A stretch of 64,000 bases of DNA, taken from positions 3,590,501 through 3,654,500 of the forward strand of contig OZ037766.1 in the NCBI GenBank assembly GCA_964035545.1, written 5' to 3'. This stretch comes from Bugula neritina (Eukaryota > Bryozoa > Gymnolaemata > Cheilostomatida > Bugulidae). Shown piece after piece: positions 1 to 12,757 of the stretch; within the stretch, counting starts at the first letter, position 1; every line of letters starts with the position of its first letter. The notes beneath the pieces were generated by a model. It worked only from the letters and a program-made list of their open reading frames with translations. It did no database searches and was not told where the DNA came from. The position numbers and the translations under genes were made by a program.

Positions 1-1
1 A

Positions 2-1933
2 CAATGGTCCTAATACACTGCCTTGGGGCACTCCTGAGGTCACATGTCTAGTGGCCGATTTGACGTTGTTGACACAGACTGAAAGAAGACGGTTCTGAAG
101 CCATGAAAAAATCCATTTGACAGTTTTATCAGCTATTCCGATATTTAGCAGTTTAACCTGTAGTTTATGGTGCGACACAACGTCAAAGGCCTTTGAAAAA
201 TCCAAGACAGCGAGATCAACCGGTATCATTTCGTCAAAAAAATCTATAAATTCACTCACTGTATTCAACAACTGAGTATCGCAGCCATGATTTGTCCTGA
301 AACCATGTTGGTGTGGGTAAAACAGGTCATTTGATTCGAGGAAACAGTTGATATTATGTGATACGATATGCTCGAAGATTTTGGATATGATAGAAGTGAG
401 TGATATTGGCCTGTAATTCAGCGGGTCTGTACGACTTCCTTTCTTGAAGATCGGTACAATGTTTGCTGTTTTCCAGTCTTGTGGTGTCTGAGATGTATCG
501 TAAAAGTACTGAAAAACTTTTGTCAGGGGCTCATATATATAATGTGCAAGATATTTTAGAAGTGCAGGAGAAAGCTCATCTGGGCCAGCACCTTTTCGTG
601 GATCGAGTTTGGTGAGCTGTGTTAGGACTCCCCGAGGATCAAATTGTATAGGAGATGATATAGTTTGAGGTGGAATGCAGGGAGGGATATTACCATCATC
701 AATAGAAAACACAGAAGCAAAGGAGTCCGCAAAAGATTCAGCTATAGCAGTATTGTTGTTAGGGGGGATGTTGTCTAGTTGGCGTACAGTATTTGAGCTG
801 CCCTTTTTACTTGCTATGAACCGATAAAGAGGTTTTGAATCACCCTGCTCTAATGTATTGCATATGTGTTTGTTTATATAATTATTATAGTCCCTGTTAC
901 ACAATTTCTTGCAGTACCGGGACTGGGTGGCATGTTTTAAAATGTTGTGCGGGGTGCGATCGTTAAGGCAAGCTAGGTGGAGGTGTTTTCTTTTTCTGAT
1001 CTCACTTTTAGTTTCTTGGGATATCCAGAGTTTTGATTTTTTCTTTCTAAATTTGTATGGGATATTGGAATGGGCTACCTGAAGTATTCCAGATTTGAGA
1101 TTATGCCATAACTGTTCAGCGCTACATTTCTTAGAGATATCTGAGGTGATTTTACAATGTAGGGAGTAACAGTCCACGGTGATGTTCGTTATGTCTGCCT
1201 TTTCAAACTGCCAATATGGCTTTGGTTTGGTTAGGGATGCTGTTCTTTTAATAACATTATCCGCCAACACATTGAAATTGATAATAAAATGGTCAGAGCA
1301 GGATGACTCAACTCGGGGGTTAGTGGTAGTTACATTTGTAACAACTAGATCAAGCGTATTACCTTTGTCGTGAGTAGGTTTATTGATAGCCTGAGAAAGA
1401 TTATTCGAAATTATAAAATCTACGAACAATTGATGCAAGTTAGTTTCTCTAGTTGTTTTAAGTACAGGCCTGCTACTATCATTCCAGTCAATGTCAGGTA
1501 GGTTAAAATCCCCAACCATAACAATGTTCGGATTGGTTTGATCATAATACCAATTTACTATATCTTCTACTTGTTTTATACAGGGTCTACGGTAATAGCA
1601 TGCAATAGTGAAAGAGTATCCACAGATTGATAAGTCAAGGGCAATGATTTCCCCAGGGTGTGAGACATTGATTCTACTAACAACAAAGGGACATTTATTG
1701 GATAGGCCTATAAGGACTCCACCTCCACGTCCTAGTCCGTCAGTTCGATCACGCCGGTACAGGGTGTAGTCTCTGGATAACTCATTATCGGAAACTGATG
1801 AATCTAGTTTTGTTTCACATAAGCAAAAGATATCTGGCGATTGCTGATCTAGTAGCATGGAAAGTTCATGTATTTTACCCCTGATACCATTACAATTCCA
1901 AGATATTACTTTTAACTCTTTTTGTTCTGCCAT
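2..1933 (-). CDS. Non-LTR retrotransposon ORF (endonuclease + reverse transcriptase), partial
   Basis: The minus-strand frame from the ATG at 1933 stays open to the left edge (644 codons), in the same frame wherever I checked it. The N-terminal ~230 residues are an exonuclease-endonuclease-phosphatase domain: SWNCNGIR near residues 11-18, GDFNLPDIDW near 140, and SDH near 209. A reverse transcriptase follows, with NYRPISL near 504, the motif-A stretch LDFSKAFD near 574 and SGVPQGSVLGPL near 630. The window ends before the expected catalytic ADD box. This order (APE-type endonuclease, then RT) is that of jockey/CR1-like non-LTR elements, which nick genomic DNA and reverse transcribe at the nick. 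No RNase H or 3' tail is visible. No stop or frameshift was seen, so the copy looks young. The exact clade is not determined. Confidence 0.9.
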   Translation of the reverse strand, partial: MAEQKELKVISWNCNGIRGKIHELSMLLDQQSPDIFCLCETKLDSSVSDNELSRDYTLYRRDRTDGLGRGGGVLIGLSNKCPFVVSRINVSHPGEIIALDLSICGYSFTIACYYRRPCIKQVEDIVNWYYDQTNPNIVMVGDFNLPDIDWNDSSRPVLKTTRETNLHQLFVDFIISNNLSQAINKPTHDKGNTLDLVVTNVTTTNPRVESSCSDHFIINFNVLADNVIKRTASLTKPKPYWQFEKADITNITVDCYSLHCKITSDISKKCSAEQLWHNLKSGILQVAHSNIPYKFRKKKSKLWISQETKSEIRKRKHLHLACLNDRTPHNILKHATQSRYCKKLCNRDYNNYINKHICNTLEQGDSKPLYRFIASKKGSSNTVRQLDNIPPNNNTAIAESFADSFASVFSIDDGNIPPCIPPQTISSPIQFDPRGVLTQLTKLDPRKGAGPDELSPALLKYLAHYIYEPLTKVFQYFYDTSQTPQDWKTANIVPIFKKGSRTDPLNYRPISLTSIISKIFEHIVSHNINCFLESNDLFYPHQHGFRTNHGCDTQLLNTVSEFIDFFDEMIPVDLAVLDFSKAFDVVSHHKLQVKLLNIGIADKTVKWIFSWLQNRLLSVCVNNVKSATRHVTSGVPQGSVLGPL

Positions 1934-3200
1934 GATAGATGGAATGTCTAAATCGTGATGAGGAAAACGTCGCGCTAAACTCTCACTTTACCGCTTTATA
2001 CTTTTAACTATTGCCATAAATCCAAACATTTCGATGTAGGGAATGTAAATTGGTTATACATGATATATAGCCGTCTATCGATATTTATAAAACCTTAGCC
2101 AAATTTTCGCAATAACATGATGCGAACCACTGAACTGAAACTATACTCTATAGTGTCAACTTCACTGAACTGGAATTATTTCCCAGTTCATCGATCCGAC
2201 CCTTAGAAAGTGCGGATATTACCTAAAGGAAGGATAACTCTGTAAAGCAAAATTGCAATATGGCAAATTATTTATAGAGATGACAGGACCATAGATAATT
2301 AGGTGAAAACTTCTAAAAAAGCAGCAAAATCAACCAAATGTTTTTGTAACTAATTTTTAAAGTTTCTATTACAAAAAGAAACATGCATAGAAATCAAAAT
2401 TGAAATTGTTCCTAGATTTATTCAAATAATAATTACGTAATTTCAAGCAAGTATTTAATAGCATGCAATGTAGTAAGTAACTATTGGCAAACTATATAGA
2501 CAGTTTTTTTTAATTGCTACGTTCAGTGTTTGTTACTATATAGTTACCCCACATATTGTGAACTTTTTCTCGGTACATTGCATATTATTAATTTCTATTT
2601 TATTCATACAAGGCCTTTTTGCATATTGCAGCATACGTACAGCATGCATGTTTATACCTGATAATATTAGGATTCATAAGACTTGTGATTGAGTTGTACC
2701 TATGCAAGACACAAGTTATTAGAATAGCTATTATTAAAGAAAAGCTATTATTAGCATCAAAATATTGTGTTAATGTAATATACACATATTATAAGTAATA
2801 AAATCAAATTGAGGCTACCAAAATTGCTATTTGCCTGTACTATAGTAGTTATAGACTTATAGTACAAGTGAATGATTATCAATCATGCATAAAAATAAAA
2901 GTTTAAAAACTGTTATGCAAACATGCAATTAGACACAGCATAATTATGATTATTTTTGTCAAAATTAATTACAAAATAATTAACCTTCGATAGATTACCA
3001 TTCAAAAGTATGACTTATTTACATACCTAATCGGGTTAAATTCATATGGTTGAAAACATGAATTTTTAGATCGTTGTTATAATTCGAAAATATTTTTTTA
3101 CAGACAATTGTTTTTTGGTGTTAGTTACTAAAATGGGAAAGTTTTCAGCACTTTAGTTAGGAAGATAACTCTTAAACTTCATTTTGCAAAGTGGCTGTCA
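1934..3200. other. Non-coding: element 5' leader, then SLC22 3' flank
   Basis: AT-rich sequence with no convincing exon. The first ~60 bases upstream of the ATG at 1933 are GC-richer and may be the 5' untranslated region of the non-LTR element; its 5' boundary cannot be set. The rest is downstream of the SLC22 stop codon. Confidence 0.5.
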
Positions 3201-6200
3201 TCAACTTTCGTGTTCATTTTTCACTTTCCTCTTACTCATAGTAATTGCGTCACTAATTGTCACGGGTAGTGGACGATTGCTGGTTTCAGGCAGATAAAGA
3301 GCAGACAACCCAGAAATAACAAACAAGGAACCGTAAGTAAATGGAGACGCAACAGAAATGTTGATACTGGGGTTTGTGATTACTTTCTCCTACAAATAAA
3401 CAAATTTTAAAAATTAAACTTATAGTAACTAATAAATTTTCTTAATACAATTATTTAATAAACATAAAGACATTCATCATTTTATTAATGCTCGAACAGT
3501 TTATATTAAAAATAACAACAAAAATTTTTCGTAAAGTTTTTTAAGAAATATTTTTGTTCTCACCAAGTCAGCCATGAATGGTCCTAGGGTGCTGCCAATA
3601 TGGCCGAAGGTTAAGGAAGACTGAATCATGGTAGTTCTGGCGCTGGTTGGGAAGAGTTCTATACACCAGACGTACATGACTTGCCAAGCAGACGAGAGAC
3701 AGAGTCGTCCCACCATGGTCAAGGTGATGATACTCCATGGTTCACCTGCTCATTACAAGATAATGTTGATGCATTCAAATAATTCAGTGTTTCATGTCAT
3801 TGACATAGTAATATAATTTGTCTGTTGAACGCTTTAATATTGATGTCTACCCAATAGCCTCAGTGGTGTAATGGTTAGCACTCCTGCTTGCAAACCAGAG
3901 GTTTTGGGTTTAAATCCCGGTGGGGACAAAAGTTTTACAAAAGCAACTTTGTTGCAATCAACTTCAAACATAAGAAAAGTCACATGTATGCTATTTAGAG
4001 CATTATCAATATACACTTTAAAATATAATAATTTGTTTCGTTATACAGAATGATATGGCCTGATGCATATAAAGAGTGTGTCTTGCTGCAGAATTGAGAA
4101 AAATATTTGGTTCTACAACTGCTACTCACCTGGTAGATATATTGTGAAAATTGCTGAACCGATGAGACTAATACCACCAATTATACCTAAGCCAACATAG
4201 ACATATTTTCTTCCGCCTTTAAGTATTACGAAGCAGAGACAGTAGGCTATGATCTCTGCCACCCCACCCAAAGAATTATTGACATAAAGATCTCCAACTA
4301 AGTCTCCTATGCCATAGAGTAAACCATAGTATCCTATATTACATGCGAACCTGAAGGGTTGAATATAAACATATATATTATTACATCGACAATTTGACAA
4401 ATAAGAAATTTTTTACCAACTTGAGCATTTCATTGTTGCGCAATGGTTTAAGGCGTGGCAGATTCTAACATTATTCGTTGAATGTTTGAAAAATTGTATT
4501 TAAACAAGTGGCTTGAATACCACAATTTGAACTCACCAAGCAAAAGAACAGATTAGAAAGATCAACATGAATCTTCCAGACTTTAGAATCTGTAAACATC
4601 CGTGCTTTGAGCTTTCTTTCATCTCATCTTTCTCTCCAGTGAACTCTACACTGATATTCGATACATTGTTGCTTTTTTCTCTCAGTTCAATGGTGTTCAC
4701 ATTTTGGCTACTCTCCCCAATTTGGACCTTACCAGAAATGAGGCTGAAATCTTCCAAGTTATACTTATTCCATCTGGCTATTTTCTCTATAACTTTTTGA
4801 GACTCTTCAAACTTTCCTTGACTGTATAGCCAGTGGGGTGATTCATCATATCCCCTGTTGAAATTTTATGAATAATTTAAAAATGGCTTAACTGGCAACT
4901 TTATTTAAAATTGAGTTTAACACAAATTATGCAAAATCTTTATTCTCAGTGAAAAATGAAAATACTAATAGGACAAGTTAGTATTGGGAAATTAGAAATT
5001 TTCATCCCAATTATGATAGTGCTGTGATCTAAAATAAAATAATCTATAATATGTTTGCATATGCATGCAGTCAACATTATTCTTGTGCTGCATTGGGTAA
5101 CCTTGAAGCATATTAATATGTTTCATATGCAATGCAAAAAAGAGGCAACTAAGTTTTCAGTAAAACATGTTCTGCTATTAACCTAAATGACAATTTAACT
5201 ATACAGACAGCTTTTCATCATCCAACTGTTATGACCTTCCAGGTAACCCCTATGACTTCCCAGGTAGCTCTTATGACCTCCCAAGTTACTATTTTAATAC
5301 ATCAATATATTATAGCAGCTAGACACTTCTTACCAAAACGCTAGCAAGGCAATAAGAAGACATGGAGCACTGATGACCAGCTGTAGATGTTTCCAGTCTC
5401 TGATTAGATATCCCAACCCTGACATCAGTAGTATAGCCACGCCCCACGAAATCACAGAACCAATGAGCACGTGAGGCCGCTTAGCTGGTGCCGTACATTC
5501 ACTCACTAAAACCACAGCAAAATATAAGTAGTTGGTGACAGACTTGGAGTTACAGTTGGTTTAGGCTGTTAAAACTGTCATCTGCAACACTACCTATAAG
5601 TGAGAGTTATGTAACAGTTTCCTATGCAACTTTAAAGAATCTAAAACTCCTATAAGTAAAAATTGGTAACTATAACAATTAACTTTATTCTAAACAGGAC
5701 ACAGGATCTAGCACTTGATTGTAATGATTTCTTGCCACAAATCAGCATTTTAGCATTGAAATCCTTCTACTTGAGCAAATTTCTGCATCAGCAACAATGA
5801 AAATTTAGCGCAGATGGCAAAATAAGACTGCTTTGTGCGATGGACATGCTAAAAAATACTGCAAAAAGTTTCTTTAGTAATAATACAACTGGCTTAATAC
5901 TATAGTTGCTCCACTTTAGACAGGATTCTGAGAATGAAAAATCACTTTTAAAAAACCTCAAATACTTGATTGTGTACCACTTGCCCTAAGGCTATGAAAA
6001 GACTATTGTTCTAGAGGTGGCGTTGCATTTTAATTTTTAAAGGTAAATTAATGATGGTGAATAGAAGAGCAATGAAGTATATAATGTAATTACTATTATG
6101 GTGATATGTTATAAGTATGTATAATTTGTTAATTGCACCTACAGTGAGAGTTTATGGCATCGTACAAGCCAACAGTGGGAGCTGACATGATAACTTTAAG

Positions 6201-9200
6201 AACGATATACATCTCCATGCTAACGGAGAACGCTGTTATTGTACCCACAACTCCGATGATGGCCAAATGTAGAATTATGCATGGCTTCCTTCCGATCCTA
6301 AAAGCCACAATGTCAGTTAGTAGGTTTTACTCTTGTAACTTAAAGTGTTTAACTCAATATTTATAGTAAGTTTTGCTAAATGTCATTGAGCCAATTGGCA
6401 GTTGTTTGAAAATTGATAAACCATTATGTTGGAATACAAACAGCAGAACATAAACAATCATGGTGACTGAACACTCATTGATTAAACAATATACAACAAG
6501 TTGAATGCTTAAAGTTTGAAAAATAACCATTCTTTCTTTAAAATGCTATACCTGCACACAAAAACAATAAAAAACAATTTACTGCAGAAATTGAAAATTT
6601 TAAATTTTTTACTAACATTTAAACTTACTAAACTAATAACTATGATGATATTAGTTGAGGCAGTTTATCCATTAAGCATATGGAGCATATTTTAACAAGT
6701 TTGTTGCCATTTAATTATGTATTTCAACCTTTAATACAGAGAGGTTAGTTGATATATTTATAAGACAACTCCAAATACAGTAGTAATTCAATTTTTCAGT
6801 ATGAAGCGTACTTATATTCATGGTAGTCTTATAGTGAAGACAACTCCGGATCATTGAAGGTGACAAGTTCTACATTACAAGCATTATAATGTATGACACA
6901 TGAGCACAGCTGCCTATTTACACTTACTTGTCAGAAAGCCAACCCGTGAATATTCCACATATTATTCCCACGCCATTATAAACCAGGTTGCTAACGGTTA
7001 CCAGCCTAGCTCTTGAGCAAACCAAATCAAACTGAAAATACACAAAACAAAAAAATCAAATAAATAAGCTTATAGCCAAACTTAAATAACACTATTTTAT
7101 AGTATTGCATGTTATCAAATTATTATTATTATTATTGTTATTAGGATTATGGTATTAGCTGAATTGAAAAATTCAATACAGTGTAAACTGTAAACTGGTG
7201 TATTGGCAATGAATAGTGTTCCATGCAGCATAAAGACTTAAATATACTAAACTTAAGTAAGATTACAGGTAATGCTCAAATGCAGTATCAAGTGGAATGT
7301 ACCTATATCAATATTTAGAGCTTTCACAATGTACGAGTACTGTTTAATTCAGTCATACATTATGCACTAGAACCAAAATAAATTATTTGTTTTCGGGGAT
7401 GGTTGACTTGATGATTAGCATAGCCAATAAGTTTACTTGTTGGTCACCTTGAGTTGCAGCCAAAATCTTTGTAGATTTAAACAAAGTTTCTTCCAACAAA
7501 CTGTTCATTTGGTTACCAAAATAACAGTCATGTGTGAGTTGAGGGTGTGTGCATGCTCAGTATAACTGAGATGTAGTTGCATTCTTATTACCATAAGCAA
7601 GAACAATTTTAAACACTGAGTTTACTAATATATATAAACAGTTAGTTTAATACACATAAACACAGAACAATGTTTATATTTATAATTAGAACCTGTATCT
7701 GAAATGGCTAGTTTTGTCATATAGTTGGTTTGATTCAATGAACTAAAACCCCAGATTTAAACAAACTTCACCAAAATAACAAGCCATGTGCCAACTAAGT
7801 TCTATAAAATAGACTGTACTACATTGACTTTAAGTGTCTCATGGTGATTAAAGATTAAGCAAATGCCAGAAACATGCCCCCAGCATATGGTCATATGACT
7901 CGGATTCGTCTTACCAATATGCATAGAATTTTTCAACTGCCAGCCAACGCACTGCATGTATATAATCTACGATAAATTCATTTACACCGCTAGCTCTTGA
8001 CTTTTGCTACATATAAGTTTATAAAAAGTATTTGATATTATAATGCTATTAAAACTTCTTTGTTATTTGTAGTTTTATAAAAACTTCTTTTCTAAAATTT
8101 TAGATGCATTGGTGTAGCTTTATAATATAAATTCGTGTAAACTTTATATAACTTTGTTCTGTATGTACTAGTATAACTTTGTAATTTTAAAACAGTAAAA
8201 AGAAACCATTAAATTTGGTTTTGTCAGTCTCAGCAAACTAAAGGACTGTTCACAATGAGATGCTTCTGTGAAACAATGGTTATCAAAACTTATCATCAAG
8301 AAAACTCACCATCAAAAGCACTTAAGAGTTCACCAAGTTTAATATTTTACTGCTAGAAAAAGTATTTAAGAAGAACAACAATAACATAAATACAGAATTT
8401 TAAACTGCCGATCAGAGTAAAATGGCTTTGGAAATGCTGTTGTTTTATTAGTTCATTGGTGTCCTACTTGCACTATGCTGGTATCACCCTGGTTTCACCC
8501 TGGTGTCAACCTGGTGTCAAGCAAGTGTCATACTGTTATAGAACTGGTGTCATACAGCTGTTATTTTGATGCCAAACTAGTGCTATGCAGTTGGTGTAAA
8601 GAATTGGTCATAAAATTTAGTCAAATGCATATATTTCCAATTACAGTAAATTTCATCCATTGCATTAACTTCCTGTAACATTTTTAGGTTTTCATTATCT
8701 CTTGATTCATACAATATAAACAAACACACCCCTTAATACTTCTTGTTGACCCTTGTAGCTATGTAGCTATTGTAGTTTTATTGAACATCATGTACAAATT
8801 AGGGGGTTAGCACTATCTCTACAGACAACAACATGTAGTTTCCATGCATTGAATTGTGACAGCTGGCTTTTCAATTATATAATAACTATTACCATACAAG
8901 GATACAACTTATCTGCATCTCATGGTGTAAGATTAGAGGTATATGTGCATTATTCGTTATGTGAATTATTACTGTTAATATGTATGAATATTATTTTTTT
9001 GTATTACACTAATGCCTTTAAATTGTTGCAATATCTAGTATTTTTATAGTTGTTAAAATCAGGTTTTACTATATATCTTGTGCTTTATTATTATAGTTTT
9101 CACAGGTAGAGAAAGAATAAATAAAGGATAGACAAAGAGTAAATAGAGAGTAGATAAAAGGTAGATAAAGGATACATAAAGTATAAACAATAAAGTTATA

Positions 9201-11110
9201 TTTAAATCGGTCATATTTTACCCTGTGGAGACTGTATTGACCTTGAGAAGCAGATACAGCTGTCATGTTAGGTATAGTACTTCTGGGGTACAGATATCAC
9301 AGTGATAGCGTGGTAATGTGATGAAGGTGTTGATGGTTTGATTGCTTTTTAAGGTTTCTACCTTAACTTTTGTTTATTCTTCTTAATAAACTTGGTATAA
9401 CTGCTGACTGCAGAGTTATTTTATTAGACTAAGCAACCTTCATTCATCCTAACAACTGAAACTAATTCTAATATTCGCCACTTATGCTTTTATTTTGCAT
9501 ACAATATTTTGCTAAAGCCCTAGCTTGCTATCCTTGTAAACTAGAGTAAAGTATTAAATAGTACTAAAAAGCTCTAAATAGTCTAAGTGTATTTAAAACT
9601 TGTAGGACCAAGTAGCACTTGATGAAAGTTAAATTGTTTGTAATTAGGCTTGCTGCTAAATTATCTTTTAAACAGCAAACAGATAAAATTCGTGAGTAAT
9701 AAATAATTACACACTGACAGTATTCTTGGTGTGTTAACTAAAATATTTCCAATGATTATATACTGTAGAAATTAAAAAGGTATTGGCAAAATATGTAGTA
9801 ACGTTATAGTAATAGTAGCAGTAGTAGTAGTAGCTGTGGCCATGGCCTAAATATATTTGTGTACCTTAGAAGGACTTTTGACTAACAGTTTTTTAAGTAC
9901 TCAAAAATAACTTTCAGCTTTGTTATAAAATTTAAATTTGTAAATTGAATTAAATCTAAATAAATGAAAAATATAGTAGAAAAATGCATGTGCTTTTATA
10001 TTATATAGAGTGCTCCACAAACTAGCCTTAATTATAAAAGCAAAATTAGCAAAGTCTAAATTGGTAATGTACCTTTATTTGCTATACCACCTTTACAAAC
10101 CATACTTTAAGCAAGCTTTAAAGATATTGACCTAAAGTTGACAAGGCAAATACTAATGATTAACGAGAGGTCTCTACAAACCCACTGTAATAGTAGACTA
10201 GTTAACAAGGTAGGTACACAGGCTATAGGAAACAGCTTTTACCTACCTCACTGGTGATGGTACTTTTGAATATAGACTGATCATATATAAAGTGTTCACA
10301 CTCAGTGGATGCCGAGGAGTTATCTCCCACAAAGCATGTGTTGTTGAAAACACCATCACTGTCTGGCGTTAGATAGGTGTTATTTGCATTCTCTTCCGCA
10401 CACCTGAGTAACAAACTTGAACATATAATATCATACAATTCTAAGTATTAAATACCTTAACAACTTATAGCTGAAATACCGTATGGAATGCACAAGAAAT
10501 TAAAATCTAAGGTGTGTTCTTCCAAGTTAAATTATGTGAACCATAAATTATATAATTATTAGTATTGTTTCAAGTGTCGTAGTCAAGTGCCGCGTAGCAA
10601 TTGCTACAATCATTGTGTTGATATATAATGTGTGTGTTGTATGTGTACTCGCAGTTATCAAAGGTTTTCAACTTTTTAAAAGCAAGTAAAAAACAAAGGA
10701 AAAGCATTTGTTTCAACATCTACTCAAATTGGTACAGCTTTTATAATAAAAATTATCAAAAAAAATTTATAATTGAATAAACAAAGCTGAGATGAAATAA
10801 ATTTAATGCTAGAAATAATTTGATTATTTCTGTATACTTTTGCAATTAATACTAATACTAATACATTACACTATTAGACTAACATTGAACAACCACTTTT
10901 TAAAGGTATTGTTTAGTGTGTTGTAAGGTGAAGCTGCCTATATGTTTACCTGTAGCTGACGTCAGCTTGTATAAAGGCGAGTCCAACAGTCTGGAAGGCA
11001 GAGATTATGCCAATAGTAAAGGTACAGACGAAGGTGAAAATCTGGTACTTTCCTGGAACTCCGACCTTTGCAAGAATAGTGTTGATTGCATCTTCTTCCT
11101 TCTCGGACAT
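3201..11110 (-). CDS. SLC22-type organic ion transporter (MFS), nine exons
   Basis: Exons, 5' to 3': 11110-10950, 10403-10247, 7031-6928, 6297-6143, 5505-5334, 4854-4537, 4350-4130, 3745-3564, 3389-3201. All have GT-AG borders and matching phases; the join is 1659 nt, 552 aa, the usual SLC22 length. It should be a plasma-membrane carrier of organic cations, anions or zwitterions. Exon 1 carries the start and TM1. Exon 2 is the extracellular loop with several Cys and NxT/NxS glycosylation sites. The exon 3-4 junction gives the MFS signature SDKIGRK (~138-144). Exon 6 opens with DESPHWL, the family's ESPRWL box, and exon 9 carries LPETSN followed by PLP. The donor of exon 4 could be GTAGGT or GTGCAA; only GTAGGT keeps the frame into exon 5. 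The substrate cannot be told. Introns 2 and 7 hold repeats. Confidence 0.93.
3836..3938 (+). mobile_element. tRNA-Cys-like SINE, copy 1 (in SLC22 intron 7)
   Basis: A tRNA-like body at 3857-3927 has a D-arm GTGT/GCAC, an anticodon loop TTGCAAA (anticodon GCA, Cys) and a T-loop TTTAAAT between TTGGG and CCCGG. The acceptor stem has two mismatches. The short 5' leader (ACCCAATAG) and 3' tail (CAAAAGTTTTAC) align with those of the copies near 22.7 and 46.6 kb, so the unit is larger than a tRNA. This copy is in the opposite orientation to its host gene. Its target duplication is unclear, unlike those of the other two copies. Confidence 0.7.
8470..8600. repeat. Short degenerate repeat of CCTGGTGTCA-like units
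   Basis: About ten imperfect decamers resembling CCTGGTGTCA lie in SLC22 intron 2. No coding role is seen. Confidence 0.5.
9108..9195. repeat. Purine-rich minisatellite (GATAGAYAAAG-like)
   Basis: Imperfect ~11-13-base units such as GATAGACAAAG and GTAGATAAAG repeat about seven times in SLC22 intron 2. Confidence 0.55.
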
Positions 11111-12757
11111 TTTGTAAGCTTGAAAAAAAGCCTTTCTCTAATGTTTTTCAATACTTGGAGTGTTTTAGCTGGATTCTACTACATACATAGTAGGCAAAGT
11201 GACTGTCAAGACTTTAATACTAGTTTGTAGTACGATATAAATAGTCAGTGCGTCATATTACGTAGATGACTTCTAAGAGATATGCTCTATTGGCTAGTCA
11301 CGTGGTGCAATGATGCTTGTGTCAAGATTAGTAACACACATCTGGAATGTTTAATGAGTTTAAGAAAGAGAAATGCCCATTTATCAATAGAAGAGATTGA
11401 AAACATCAACTTAGGACTGAAGTTAAGCAGACACTGAGATAGATTTATAGTATCTTTATGAAACGTTGTTTTTCAGTCATAATAGGAGAGGCTTTGCCTG
11501 TTTGTAGAAACAGATCTTCCTCCTATTTCTTTTTAGTGAACTACAAAAATATAACTAACTTTGCATTTAGCCTAGTAGCTACATAGAACATAACTAAACT
11601 CATAGTATTAGCTAAACAGCTAGTTGTTAATGACAGAACTTAAATGAATCTATAAAAAAAGTCTTTCCTTATAGAATGAGACCACTAAAGGCTTTTGGGA
11701 AGACAATTCTTCAACAATTACAAAATTTTAACAAACTAAAGGGACACAGCTATGTTTGCACAAATAAAAGCAGCTTTGATTATGAATCTCAAAAATGCTG
11801 TTTAATTGGTTGACAAAGCATAACTAATTCTATATAATAGATGGATATGTGGATATTGATGCTATGTGGGGCTGCAAGCACAAAATAATTTATTAAACTC
11901 AATGTCAACCAAACTTACACTAACTTCATAAATAAAATTTAAAACCTACCACTGTTGTTAGAGATATTATGGTTAGGCTTGATTAATTGTATTTGTCATG
12001 AAAATAGAATTTGCTTTATTAATAATGATTGGCATTATTTCAAACTGTGGCATGCAAAACAAGAACAGCTCTTCCTACCATCTCAACAGTATATATTACA
12101 CTTGAAAAGAAGCATGCTTGCACTAAGATGAGCTTGCAGACCAATTAGAGTAGATGTAACAGAATATTGGCAAATCAGGAGTCTTCTAAAAATTTGACAT
12201 ATATATATATATTATGGTCCCCCATATTCTATACATGCTATATATAGTATATATATCATACTTCAATTTGATGGTAATATAGGTTTTTATGGTGAATGAA
12301 ATTCTTGTAGAACTTATAAGGGTTTTCGTTTTAATTTTATAGTTAGATTAAAAAAATTCATGCGTATTTTGTTATTATAATCACTATAATTTAATAAAAT
12401 CTTTAATAAAGTCTGTATTAATGAAAGCCAATTCTACACAGTTTTGCGCTCTAACATACCACATAGCTCAATTTTAGCTGCTTAATTAACACTTGTAGAT
12501 ATTTTTTAACTTTTTGTGCATTTGTATGCTATTAGATTTATAATTATGATTTCTGACTAATTTTATTTTATTGTGCAAAACTGGAGCCATACAGCCCATC
12601 GCAATTAGCAGCATTATTTATTAAAAATTACAAAAATAAAAAAGCACAGCTAAGCAATGATGAAATGTTATGTAATGTATATTAAAGCAATTTTTAAGTT
12701 CTTTGTCTGCTATTCATAAGAGTGTTGTTGGTAGAGTTGATCCATTCATTTCCAAGC
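11111..12757. other. Non-coding: SLC22 5' flank to gene A 3' flank
   Basis: AT-rich, with a short (TA)n near 12200. From ~12240 on it aligns with unit B from ~25790. A possible conserved reading frame downstream of gene A's last splice acceptor (to a stop at 12694-12696) is discussed in the findings. Nothing else is recognised. Confidence 0.5.

Noticed and set aside
1795-1801. CTGATGA as another hammerhead core
   Set aside because: It lies in the endonuclease-coding part of the retrotransposon and has no GAAA, stems or NUH triplet at the right distances.
10916-11230. A plus-strand 104-aa frame overlapping SLC22 exon 1
   Set aside because: The minus strand here encodes the transporter start with correct splice sites and phase; the plus frame has no recognisable feature.
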